10,677 bases of DNA from Planctomycetaceae bacterium (GTDB taxonomy: Bacteria > Planctomycetota > Planctomycetia > Pirellulales > Thermoguttaceae): contig JAITAZ010000276.1 in the NCBI GenBank assembly GCA_031283825.1, forward strand, positions 1 through 10,677, written 5' to 3'. This document shows, in pieces, positions 1-5,170 of this stretch. The position numbers and the translations under genes were made by a program. Each line of letters starts with the position of its first letter. Position 1 is the first letter of the stretch. The notes under the pieces were generated by a model. That model did no database searches, had not been told where the DNA came from, and saw nothing but the letters and a program-made list of their open reading frames with translations.

Positions 1-2
1 AA

Positions 3-545
3 AAATTTCCAATTCCCGAAGAAGAACGTTTACCGGTTATTGATACGCCTATTACAGAACGAGAATGGATGCTACTGGAATTTGCAACAAAGAATGTGAA
101 AATTCCGATTGTCGAAGTAATATTGCAACCGCATGAAACAGTGCGGAAAGATAAATTTCTATATGACATTACAACGCAAAAACTTTTGACGTCGCCCACA
201 TTGCTGCAAGTCGCTGACGACGGAAAATCGGGATCGGGATCGCTTCTAAAAATGATGCAAACAGAAAGTAATGTAAAAATTAATAATATAAAATTTCACA
301 TTGAAACGCGGCTCGATAATAAGTGGCAACTAAATTTTTTAATCGAAAATAAAGATACTCTGCCTGTTATCATAGAACGTGTTCGTATTGGAAGTATTCC
401 CGCTTTTCAAAGTAAAAAGAATCATGATTTATGGAATTTTAACTTGCAAATGTTTAACATTGATTATCGTAAACAAATACTCGAACAACCAATATTTGTA
501 CAGTTAAGTAATGGATACCAAATTAAATGCGTTTTACCTTTTTAA
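3..545 (+). CDS. Hypothetical protein, 3' part only (5' end outside the window)
   Basis: The reading frame is open from base 3 without any start being needed, and it runs into the methionine at base 69 with no break. The gene therefore almost certainly begins left of the window, and only the last ~180 residues are visible. It ends with TAA at 543-545. The visible part opens with a Pro/Glu-rich stretch (PIPEEERLPVIDTP), then a mixed hydrophilic region. From about residue 90 onward it alternates hydrophobic and polar residues (KWQLNFLIENKDTLPVIIER), which suggests a beta-sandwich-like C-terminal domain. I see no signal peptide, membrane span, cysteine cluster or catalytic motif in this part. 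I do not recognise the family. Nothing in it resembles a Cas protein, although a CRISPR-like array lies about 500 bases downstream. Coding status is supported by the long open frame and normal amino-acid composition. Confidence 0.75.
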   Translation, partial: KFPIPEEERLPVIDTPITEREWMLLEFATKNVKIPIVEVILQPHETVRKDKFLYDITTQKLLTSPTLLQVADDGKSGSGSLLKMMQTESNVKINNIKFHIETRLDNKWQLNFLIENKDTLPVIIERVRIGSIPAFQSKKNHDLWNFNLQMFNIDYRKQILEQPIFVQLSNGYQIKCVLPF

Positions 546-556
546 TAATTCTTATT

Positions 557-588
557 GGTTAATAAAAAACAAGTTTTTAGAAGTTCCC
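557..588 (+). repeat. Fragment of dispersed palindromic element (copy also at 5036-5068)
   Basis: The segment reads GGTTAATAAAAAAC and then AAGTTTTTAGAAGTTCCC. It matches 5036-5068, the right-hand border of the large nested palindrome, almost base for base. The AGAAGTTCCC end also appears inverted at 4824-4838. This is a border remnant of that repeat family lying directly behind the stop codon of the first gene. Confidence 0.7.
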
Positions 589-589
589 T

Positions 590-746
590 ACATTTAATTT
601 GGCGATTAGATGTAATTATTCAGACGTAATTTTTATTCTATTTTGTTTTGTCTTTTGTAAGACCTCTGTTGAATATTTATAAAAAACTTCTAACTAATTT
701 GTCAGATTGATAAATTTTTGATCTTAATATTATTAGTAAAGTCAAT
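590..746 (+). repeat. Long direct repeat, copy 1 (left of the CRISPR-like array)
   Basis: Bases 590-711 match 1211-1332 at a constant offset of 621 with only two substitutions that I see (near 598 and at 626). The match continues with small indels to about 746, next to 1366, ending in ATTAGTAAAGTCAAT versus ATTAGCAAAGTCAAT. It is A/T-rich, has no usable ORF, and I see no inverted ends. Together with copy 2 it brackets the CRISPR-like array and its leader. Confidence 0.9.
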
Positions 747-757
747 GTAACTTTACG

Positions 758-780
758 GTAACCTTTCACGGTTTTTTAAA
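758..780 (+). repeat. Short dispersed repeat terminus (GTAACCTTTCACGG type)
   Basis: GTAACCTTTCACGG followed by TTTTTTAAA. The same word occurs at 4536-4560. Related forms bound the palindrome at 2178-2404, and an inverted form lies at 10394-10406. Here it stands alone, as a solo half of a palindromic element. Confidence 0.6.
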
Positions 781-817
781 TTCGGAATTATGAGATTTTT
801 AAACATAGATTTTTATA

Positions 818-848
818 ACTGTAGCTCAAACGCAATGCGATCTACAGT
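818..848. repeat. Short hairpin-forming palindrome
   Basis: Perfect 7-bp arms ACTGTAG (818-824) and CTACAGT (842-848) enclose a 17-nt loop with a small inner GC/GC pairing. No T-tract follows on either strand, so it is not a convincing terminator. It lies in the leader side of the CRISPR-like array. Confidence 0.5.
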
Positions 849-882
849 CCAATATGTTGTTGATTGAGAAATTGCCCTCTAA

Positions 883-910
883 TTGACAGACAGTTGACAG
901 ACGTTATATT
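883..910 (+). promoter_or_regulatory. Candidate promoter in the leader of the CRISPR-like array
   Basis: TTGACA at 883-888 is a perfect sigma-70 -35 box. TATATT at 905-910 lies 16 bases downstream and is one base off TATAAT. TTGACAGAC is repeated 11 bases further on (894-902). Transcription would start near 917 and cross the AT-rich stretch into the repeats at 1039. The call is by consensus only, since planctomycete promoters are often looser than this. Confidence 0.45.
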
Positions 911-1038
911 TATCGCTCGTTTTTTGCAAAGTCGAAAAAAAAATGACAAAAAAATGATCAATTTTGTCAAATTAATCCCATTTTTTTTCTTTAAATTGAT
1001 ATTTAAGTCATTCAAAAATAGAAATTTGCAATACCAAC

Positions 1039-1208
1039 GTTACAAAAGCCCCCCAGATCTGGTGGGTTCTGAAACCTATCATTTTGAGCAAATGTCCGTC
1101 ATTGCTGTTACAAAAGCCCCCCAGATCTGGGGGGTTCTGAAACTTAAATTCCTGCTTAGTCAAGCAATTACTCTGTTACAAAAGTCTCCAAGATTTTGGG
1201 GTTAGAAC
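1039..1208 (+). CRISPR. Short CRISPR-like array: three 37-nt-type repeats, two 31-nt spacers
   Basis: Repeats lie at 1039-1075, 1107-1143 and 1175-1208, giving an exact 68-bp period. Each begins GTTACAAAAG; the first two then carry the palindrome CCCCCCAGATCTGGGGGG (one G to T in copy 1) and end TTCTGAAAC. The spacers are 1076-1106 and 1144-1174, both exactly 31 nt and unrelated to each other. The third repeat is degenerate, as terminal repeats often are, but its stem is largely kept as CTCCAA/TTGGGG with a G-U pair. Three cues agree on + strand transcription: the GAAAC 3' end, the decayed repeat at the far end, and an AT-rich leader with a promoter upstream. No cas gene lies in the window, so subtype cannot be assigned. 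The alternative is a REP-like tandem hairpin repeat; spacer 2 itself contains a small hairpin (TGCTT/AAGCA). Such a short array would be near the detection limit of CRISPR finders. Confidence 0.7.
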
Positions 1209-1210
1209 TT

Positions 1211-1366
1211 ACATTTAAATTGGCGATTAGATGTAATTATTCAGACATAATTTTTATTCTATTTTGTTTTGTCTTTTGTAAGACCTCTGTTGAATATTTA
1301 TAAAAAACTTCTAACTAATTTGTCAGATTGATGGACTTTGACCTTATATATTATTAGCAAAGTCAA
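1211..1366 (+). repeat. Long direct repeat, copy 2 (right of the CRISPR-like array)
   Basis: Second copy of the ~157-bp sequence at 590-746. It begins two bases after the decayed third CRISPR-like repeat and ends about 120 bases before the start codon of the 53-aa gene. The near-identity over the first 122 bases points to a recent duplication or to gene conversion. Confidence 0.9.
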
Positions 1367-1485
1367 TTCTAAAGAAGACAATATTATTAAGAACGACTTC
1401 TAAAAATTAGAATTTTTGTAACGAAAATTACCGTATCGCCAATTGATGATACGTCAACAATCATTTTTATTTTGGAGGCATAAAT

Positions 1486-1647
1486 ATGTCGCGTCGAATA
1501 ACTGTTTGGAAAGGCGGAAGAAGATTTAAGCTCGTTAGCGGTCGAAGTTATGTTTATCAAAACGGTAAATTTTATCGTCGTCATAAGGGCAGTTCAGGTT
1601 GTTTAATATACGTTATTATCATTTTAGCGTTGTTATTTTTATTGTAA
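1486..1647 (+). CDS. Small basic single-span membrane protein (53 aa)
   Basis: ATG at 1486 is preceded by GGAGG (1474-1478) with 7 bases between, the cleanest Shine-Dalgarno on this side of the window. The frame runs 53 codons to TAA at 1645-1647. The first ~35 residues are strongly basic (MSRRITVWKGGRRFKLV, then NGKFYRRHKG) and no acidic residue is visible. Residues 40-53 form a hydrophobic tail (LIYVIIILALLFLL) running to the last residue. This is the shape of a C-tail-anchored small protein with a positively charged cytoplasmic face. A short inverted repeat CGTATC/GATACG (1432-1453) lies in the 5' leader. I do not recognise a family; a small toxin-like or membrane-complex accessory peptide is possible but not shown. 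It has the same orientation as the 48-aa gene 300 bases downstream. Confidence 0.65.
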   Translation: MSRRITVWKGGRRFKLVSGRSYVYQNGKFYRRHKGSSGCLIYVIIILALLFLL

Positions 1648-1754
1648 TCAACCTGAAATATTTTTGAGAACCCGTTGAACTTTATTACAAATCGTTTTTA
1701 AATATTCAACAGAGAATCTCATTTTTTTATCCGGTAAAATAATTGTCAGCTCAT

Positions 1755-1789
1755 GTAGGCAATCTTTCGGCGAAAGGTTGTCTATCTAC
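1755..1789. repeat. Dispersed hairpin, CTTTC-GGC-GAAAG type
   Basis: GTAG at 1755 pairs with CTAC ending at 1789; inside, CTTTC and GAAAG close a GGC loop with CAA/TTG below, and a bulge sits on the 3' arm. A related hairpin occurs at 10193-10230 (CCTTTC-AGC-GAAAGG, followed by CGCCTACTTGATC) and a looser one at 8493-8527. It is better read as a copy of an interspersed palindrome than as a terminator for the 53-aa gene, because no T-run follows. Confidence 0.5.
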
Positions 1790-1822
1790 TGAAAGTTACT
1801 TTTTGTATAAAACTCGTACTAT

Positions 1823-1894
1823 GAATTTCGACGGTGCAAAAGCATAAAAGCCGGCTTTCCGATTAGGTAAGCCGGAGACTCAAACCGAAAATTC
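1823..1894 (+). promoter_or_regulatory. Candidate structured RNA leader (three-way junction) before the 48-aa gene
   Basis: Three nested pairings fit together. GAATTTCG (1823-1830) pairs with CGAAAATTC (1886-1894), with one bulged base. TGC/GCA closes an AAAA loop (1835-1844). CCGGCTT (1851-1857) pairs perfectly with AAGCCGG (1869-1875). This gives a closed three-way junction ending 60 bases before the start codon at 1955. The unpaired linkers are purine-rich. I tried to align it by eye to GEMM-type (c-di-GMP), purine, TPP and SAM riboswitches and found no convincing match. It could be a new cis-regulatory RNA, a processed small RNA or another dispersed palindrome. Confidence 0.3.
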
Positions 1895-1954
1895 AAGTGT
1901 AAACAGTTTAAAAGTAGTATAGTATCAATTTTAACAAGATTTATGAGGTAATTT

Positions 1955-2101
1955 ATGTTAGGTTTCATTTTAGGAATTATTGTGGTTGCTTGCTGTCGTA
2001 AATACGCATTTCGCGGTGGGAATTTCGACTCGTTTATTGTTGACATTATCATTGTCGCTATTCTTACAATTATATTTAATGCGATGTTACTAAGCAGCTA
2101 A
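1955..2101 (+). CDS. Small two-span membrane protein (48 aa)
   Basis: ATG at 1955 follows GAGGT (1945-1949) at good spacing, and the frame runs 48 codons to TAA at 2099-2101. Residues 2-14 form a hydrophobic first segment (LGFILGIIVVACC). A short polar, positively charged turn follows (RKYAFRGGNFDS), then a second long hydrophobic segment (FIVDIIIVAILTIIFNAMLL). This is the hairpin topology of very small inner-membrane proteins. The glycine-rich arginine turn loosely recalls GlsB/YeaQ-type stress proteins, but I would not assign that family from sequence alone. The paired cysteines at 13-14 sit at the end of the first span. Its leader holds the candidate structured RNA at 1823-1894, which makes it a plausible regulated gene. 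Confidence 0.55.
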   Translation: MLGFILGIIVVACCRKYAFRGGNFDSFIVDIIIVAILTIIFNAMLLSS

Positions 2102-2130
2102 CGTTTCGGTTATGCTTTTCATTGTCGTAA

Positions 2131-2177
2131 GAGAATCACTCAAAATTAATTTTAATATACGAGAACACAGAAAATTT
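2131..2177 (+). repeat. Partial copy of the CACAGA-type dispersed repeat
   Basis: GAATC, then CTCAAAATTAATTTTAA, then GAACACAGAAAAT line up with 4741-4788, where GAATC, CTAAAAATTAATTTTAA and GACACAGAGAAAAT occur in the same order and spacing. Only the left border is present here. It abuts the next palindrome directly. Confidence 0.6.
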
Positions 2178-2404
2178 GTAACCGCTCACAGGTTTTTCAA
2201 CACGGATAACAGGGGAAATTTTTAAACACAGATTTTCACGGATTAGGCGGATACAAATGACGTTTTGTGAACGTTACCAATAATTAAATAATTGTGTTCG
2301 TTGTAAATTCCCTTTTGACCTATCCGTATTCACCAAAAAAATCCGATATTATCCGCGTTTAAAAAATCCCTCTATTATCCGCGTTTAAAACCGTGAACGG
2401 TTAC
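2178..2404. repeat. Large nested palindromic element (GTAACC...GGTTAC ends)
   Basis: The outer ends are inverted copies: GTAACCGCTCACAGGTTTT at 2178-2196 and AAAACCGTGAACGGTTAC at 2387-2404. Inside, AAACACAGATTTTCACGG and GGCGGATAC (left) face GTATTC and two direct copies of ATTATCCGCGTTTAAA (right), forming a second inner palindrome. Nothing in it reads as a protein. The end sequence recurs as solo halves at 758, 4536 and 10394. No transposase is present, so this is a non-autonomous, MITE-like or REP-type element. The stretch 2405-2564 that follows holds only a 20-codon ORF (2472-2534) without a ribosome binding site. Confidence 0.75.
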
Positions 2405-2564
2405 GATAATTTCATGTCGTGTGGACGCGCATTATGTCAGTTGTTATATTATATTGACGCGAGTTGATAATATGGATCAATTTGTGTTGCGTAGAAATTG
2501 GGTAAGGCGTCGGCAGTTGAAGCCGGCAGTTTAATATTAGAGCTAACTATTTTATGAAATTCAG

Positions 2565-3458
2565 ATGTCTGATAATTTAACCAATAATTGCCGTTTAGAA
2601 ATTGTCGATTCGATTGAACAAGATCGGAGTACAGATTCTGTAGAAAATAAAGAGTCAACTCAAACTGCCGAATCGGAGCGGATTGACGAGCTTAATCGTC
2701 GTATAGAAATTCTTAGCGAGCGGTTGTCTCAATCGCAACGTTTAAGCGCGATAGGAGAATTGACAAGCACGACTGTTCACGAATTTAATAATATTCTGAC
2801 GACTATTATTAACTACGCGAAACTTGGGATGCGTCATGTTGACAAAACGTCGCAAAAAAACGCATTTGAGAAAATTTTAACAGTTGCAAACAGAGCCGCA
2901 AAAGTTGCAACGACAATTTTAGCGGCGGCAAAAAATCGGAAACAATCTCTTGAACCGACAAATTTAATTACGCTTGTTGACGACGTAATGTTGTTGCTTG
3001 GACGCGAATTGAACAAGTACAAAATTGTTATAGAGAGATATTTTCCGCAAAACGCGCCTGAAATTATGGCAGACGGCAATCAGATTCAGCAGGTGTTGAT
3101 TAACTTGTTGGTCAATGCGAGACAGGCGATGAAAAACGGCGGAAGATTGATTCTAAAAATTATACACGACGAAGAAAACGAAATGCTGGATTTGACCATT
3201 CGCGATTATGGTTGCGGAATTGACGAAAACGAATTACCTCATATTTTCGACAGATTTTATTCAACAAAATCAGGTCCAGACGAAACGGGAAAAGGCGGAA
3301 CAGGACTAGGTCTTGCGGCGTGTAAAGAAATTATCGAACAACACAAAGGCGTTATTCGTGTTGAGAGTAAATTAGGAAAAGGAACTGCATTTACTCTAAA
3401 ATTGCCGACAGTGATTCGAGCAAAATTAATCGAATTACAACAAGAAAAAGAAAATTAA
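2565..3458 (+). CDS. Cytoplasmic sensor histidine kinase (HisKA + HATPase_c)
   Basis: Autophosphorylating kinase of a two-component or phosphorelay system, 297 aa. ATG at 2565 is the only start after the in-frame stop at 2544. Residues 1-35 are acidic and polar, and residues 36-62 look like a coiled coil (ESERIDELNRRIEILSERLSQ). The H-box is ELTSTTVHEFNN with the phospho-accepting histidine at 72; the HEFNN form is typical of NtrB-like kinases. The HATPase domain shows the N-box INLLVNARQAM (179-189), G1 DYGCGID (214-220), the F-box FDRFYSTKSG (228-237) and G2 GKGGTGLGL (242-250), so all ATP-binding motifs are present. No membrane span and no recognisable PAS or GAF domain, so it is soluble and its input is probably through a partner or the N-terminal coiled coil. 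No response regulator lies in the window. It is co-directional with panC, 182 bases downstream. No clear Shine-Dalgarno precedes it. Confidence 0.93.
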   Translation: MSDNLTNNCRLEIVDSIEQDRSTDSVENKESTQTAESERIDELNRRIEILSERLSQSQRLSAIGELTSTTVHEFNNILTTIINYAKLGMRHVDKTSQKNAFEKILTVANRAAKVATTILAAAKNRKQSLEPTNLITLVDDVMLLLGRELNKYKIVIERYFPQNAPEIMADGNQIQQVLINLLVNARQAMKNGGRLILKIIHDEENEMLDLTIRDYGCGIDENELPHIFDRFYSTKSGPDETGKGGTGLGLAACKEIIEQHKGVIRVESKLGKGTAFTLKLPTVIRAKLIELQQEKEN

Positions 3459-3485
3459 AAAAATTTTTCTAGCATTTAGTTTGTA

Positions 3486-3644
3486 GTGTATTTTTGGGGC
3501 AACCGTTCATGCAAAAGAGAAAAAATCTTACGCCATGAAAGGGCGGCGTTTATTAGCCTACTGCAACGCGGCGGGTTAAAATTTTATGAATCCGACGGTT
3601 TGGGCGTCGCGGAATTTCATAGCGAGAGTTTTATAATAGTATGA
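3486..3644 (+). CDS. Possible small ORF or gene remnant overlapping panC start (52 codons)
   Basis: This frame is open from 3480 and stops with TGA at 3642-3644, overlapping the panC ATG in the sequence ATGA, the classic arrangement for translational coupling. The second half reads like real protein (AAFISLLQRGGLKFYESDGLGVAEF, split here only by convention at 20), and the DNA there has the G/C-containing codons used in the neighbouring genes. The weak point is the start: the only usable codon in frame is GTG at 3486, with no ribosome binding site. It may therefore be the surviving tail of a decayed or frameshifted gene that once preceded panC. I do not recognise the family. Its product, if made, is soluble, with no signal peptide or membrane span. 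Confidence 0.35.
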   Translation: MYFWGNRSCKREKILRHERAAFISLLQRGGLKFYESDGLGVAEFHSESFIIV

Positions 3645-4525
3645 CAATTGCAGGGGAAAAAATAATTATCAAGTTATCGCGCGAGTTGTTTAATTGGACT
3701 TGCGAGCAGCGCGGCTTTGGGCGTCGGGTTGGACTTGTTCCGACGATGGGCAATTTGCATGAGGGACATATTAGTCTGATTCGGTCGGCGTGTCGCGATT
3801 GTGAATCGGTGATTGTTTCGATTTTTGTCAATCCGATGCAATTTGGGCAAAACGAGGATTTTAATCTTTATCCGCGAACTCTTGACGCTGATAAGCAACT
3901 TATTGAGTCGTCGAATTTTCGTAGTGAGTTGAGGTTATTTGTTCCTGAAGTTTCGGAGATATATTCGTTGGGATTTAATTCGTCGGTTCATGTTGGCGGC
4001 GTTACGGAGACGTTGGAGGGCGCATTTCGTCCGACGCATTTTGATGGCGTAGCGACGGTGGTATTAAAGTTATTTAATATTTCGGGTGCGGATGCGGCTT
4101 ATTTTGGGTTGAAAGATTATCAGCAAGTTTGCGTTATTAGGAAGATGGTTTTTGATTTGAATATTCCGATAGACATTATTACTTGTCAGACAATTCGGGA
4201 TGTTGATGGAGTAGCGTTGAGTAGTCGTAATTCGTATTTAACAACATCGCAGAGGGTGCAAGCAACGGTTATTTCGCAGAGTCTGACGATTGCGGAGAAT
4301 CTTATTAAAAACGATAGATGTAAAAGCGTTGAAAAAATTATTGATGCAATGCAAAAAAAAATTCTAAATACCGCCGACGCCAAGATCGATTACATATCAA
4401 TTGTAGAACCAGAAACGCTAAAAGAATTAAAATCTCTTGACGGATATTCAGAAGTTGTAGTTTTACTAGCGGTAAAAATAGGCTCAACGAGATTAATAGA
4501 CAACAAAATCATTACAATAGCGTAA
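3641..4525 (+). CDS. panC: Pantothenate synthetase (pantoate--beta-alanine ligase)
   Basis: Joins pantoate and beta-alanine with ATP to make pantothenate, the last step of vitamin B5 synthesis before CoA; cytoplasmic. Length is 294 aa, close to the usual ~280. The order of motifs is diagnostic: VPTMGNLHEGH (33-43), the HIGH-type nucleotide site; SIFVNPMQFG with EDF and YPR; LEGAFRPTHFDGVATVV, the pantoate-binding region; FGLKDYQQ; and TIRDVDGVALSSRNSYL, the KMSKS-equivalent loop. The usual LCG-x-x-R-x-G-H-F is LEG-A-F-R-P-T-H-F here, a mild deviation. ATG at 3641 is the only start after the in-frame stop at 3620. No panB or panD is seen nearby. Base use changes inside the gene: the coding strand is G/T-rich to about 4290 and A/C-rich afterwards, yet the frame and fold remain intact. 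Confidence 0.97.
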   Translation: MTIAGEKIIIKLSRELFNWTCEQRGFGRRVGLVPTMGNLHEGHISLIRSACRDCESVIVSIFVNPMQFGQNEDFNLYPRTLDADKQLIESSNFRSELRLFVPEVSEIYSLGFNSSVHVGGVTETLEGAFRPTHFDGVATVVLKLFNISGADAAYFGLKDYQQVCVIRKMVFDLNIPIDIITCQTIRDVDGVALSSRNSYLTTSQRVQATVISQSLTIAENLIKNDRCKSVEKIIDAMQKKILNTADAKIDYISIVEPETLKELKSLDGYSEVVVLLAVKIGSTRLIDNKIITIA

Positions 4526-4535
4526 TAGAATTTTC

Positions 4536-4560
4536 GTAACCTTTCACGGATTTTTTAAAA
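4536..4560 (+). repeat. Solo repeat terminus (GTAACCTTTCACGG type)
   Basis: GTAACCTTTCACGGATTTTT followed by TAAAA repeats the word at 758-780 and lies 11 bases after the panC stop codon. No inverted partner follows within the next few hundred bases. Confidence 0.6.
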
Positions 4561-4575
4561 ACTATATTATTTTTT

Positions 4576-4718
4576 GAGGGGACACTCTAATTTAAAAAAC
4601 ATGATTAACAACTCAATAAAAGACAACATCTTTTAAAAAGTTTTTTCTAAGTTTTATCCCCCGAGTCATTAACCCCAGATTCTAAACAAGAATGTCCCTT
4701 CTGTCCCTCACGTCCCCT
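4576..4718. repeat. Phased GGGGAC/GTCCCC palindromic element, copy A
   Basis: The left end is GAGGGGACACTCTAATTT. The right end has GTCCCT, GTCCCT and GTCCCC starting at 4694, 4703 and 4712, an exact 9-bp step. The inner part carries GAGTCATTAACCCCAGATT, repeated as GAGTCATTAATCCCAGATT in copy B near 8560. The GGGGACACTCTAATTT end resembles palindromes often seen near REP-associated tyrosine transposases, though no such gene is in this window. Confidence 0.7.
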
Positions 4719-4762
4719 TAAAAAACAGCGACTAAATCGGGAATCTCTAAAAATTAATTTTA

Positions 4763-5068
4763 AACCACAGAAGACACAGAGAAAATTTTAATTTGAATCA
4801 AAACATAATTTAAATTTATTAAAGGGAACTTCTAAAAACTAATGTTAGAAGGAACGCGGGCGTCTCGCCTGCATGACAAACGCCTAAATATGCGGTCGAG
4901 ACGACCGCGATCCTAATAAAAATAAATTTTACATGAGGTTTTTAGATGTTCCCTAAAGTAAAAAATTATGGATTTAAATCAAAATTTAATTTAATTTTTA
5001 AAAAATATTCTCTCTGTGAACTCTGTGTTCTCTGTGGTTAATAAAAAAACGAGTTTTTAGAAGTTCCC
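4763..5068. repeat. Triple-nested palindromic element
   Basis: Outermost arms: AACCACAGAAGACACAGAG (4763-4781) against TTCTCTCTGTGAACTCTGTG and TTCTCTGTGGTT ending at 5039. Middle arms: AGGGAACTTCTAAAAAC (4824-4840) against GTTTTTAGATGTTCCCT (4938-4954). Innermost arms: 4851-4874 against 4890-4914, both built on AGGA, CGCGG, CGTCTCG and GCAT with a few mismatches. A further border copy, GAGTTTTTAGAAGTTCCC, ends the block at 5068. Three palindromes centred on the same point suggest successive insertions into a preferred hairpin site. No coding capacity. Confidence 0.8.
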
Positions 5069-5084
5069 ACAACTGAATAACTAC

Positions 5085-5126
5085 AAAAAATAACCCGAGT
5101 ACGTGCATTTCTGCGCGTATCGGGTT
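5085..5126 (-). terminator. Rho-independent terminator of the lipoprotein gene
   Basis: On the minus strand AACCCGATACGCGCA pairs with TGCACGTACTCGGGTT around a GAAA loop, with one bulged base and a G-U pair, and is followed by ATTTTTT (5085-5091). It lies 45 bases beyond the stop codon of the minus-strand lipoprotein gene. On the plus strand no T-run follows directly, so it reads in one direction. Confidence 0.85.
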
Positions 5127-5140
5127 ATAACACGGTTTTT

Positions 5141-5169
5141 GCTGACAATATTGCTGACAATATTGCTGA
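5141..5169. repeat. 12-bp tandem repeat next to the lipoprotein stop codon
   Basis: GCTGACAATATT occurs twice in tandem (5141-5152, 5153-5164) and a third copy starts with GCTGA. The array ends two bases before the stop codon (TTA on the plus strand at 5171-5173), between the gene and its terminator. Confidence 0.85.
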
Positions 5170-5170
5170 T

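Noticed and set aside
864..1205. 113-codon plus-strand ORF across the leader and array
   Set aside because: It is formed by the CRISPR-like repeats and their AT-rich leader, has no ribosome binding site, and contains the repeated peptide TKAPQIWG as a by-product of the DNA repeat.
1823..1894. Known riboswitch (GEMM, purine, TPP or SAM)
   Set aside because: The junction geometry is suggestive, but the conserved bases of those classes could not be aligned by eye, so no class is claimed.
2472..2534. 20-codon ORF just before the histidine kinase
   Set aside because: Very basic 20-aa peptide without a ribosome binding site; a leader peptide cannot be excluded but nothing supports it.
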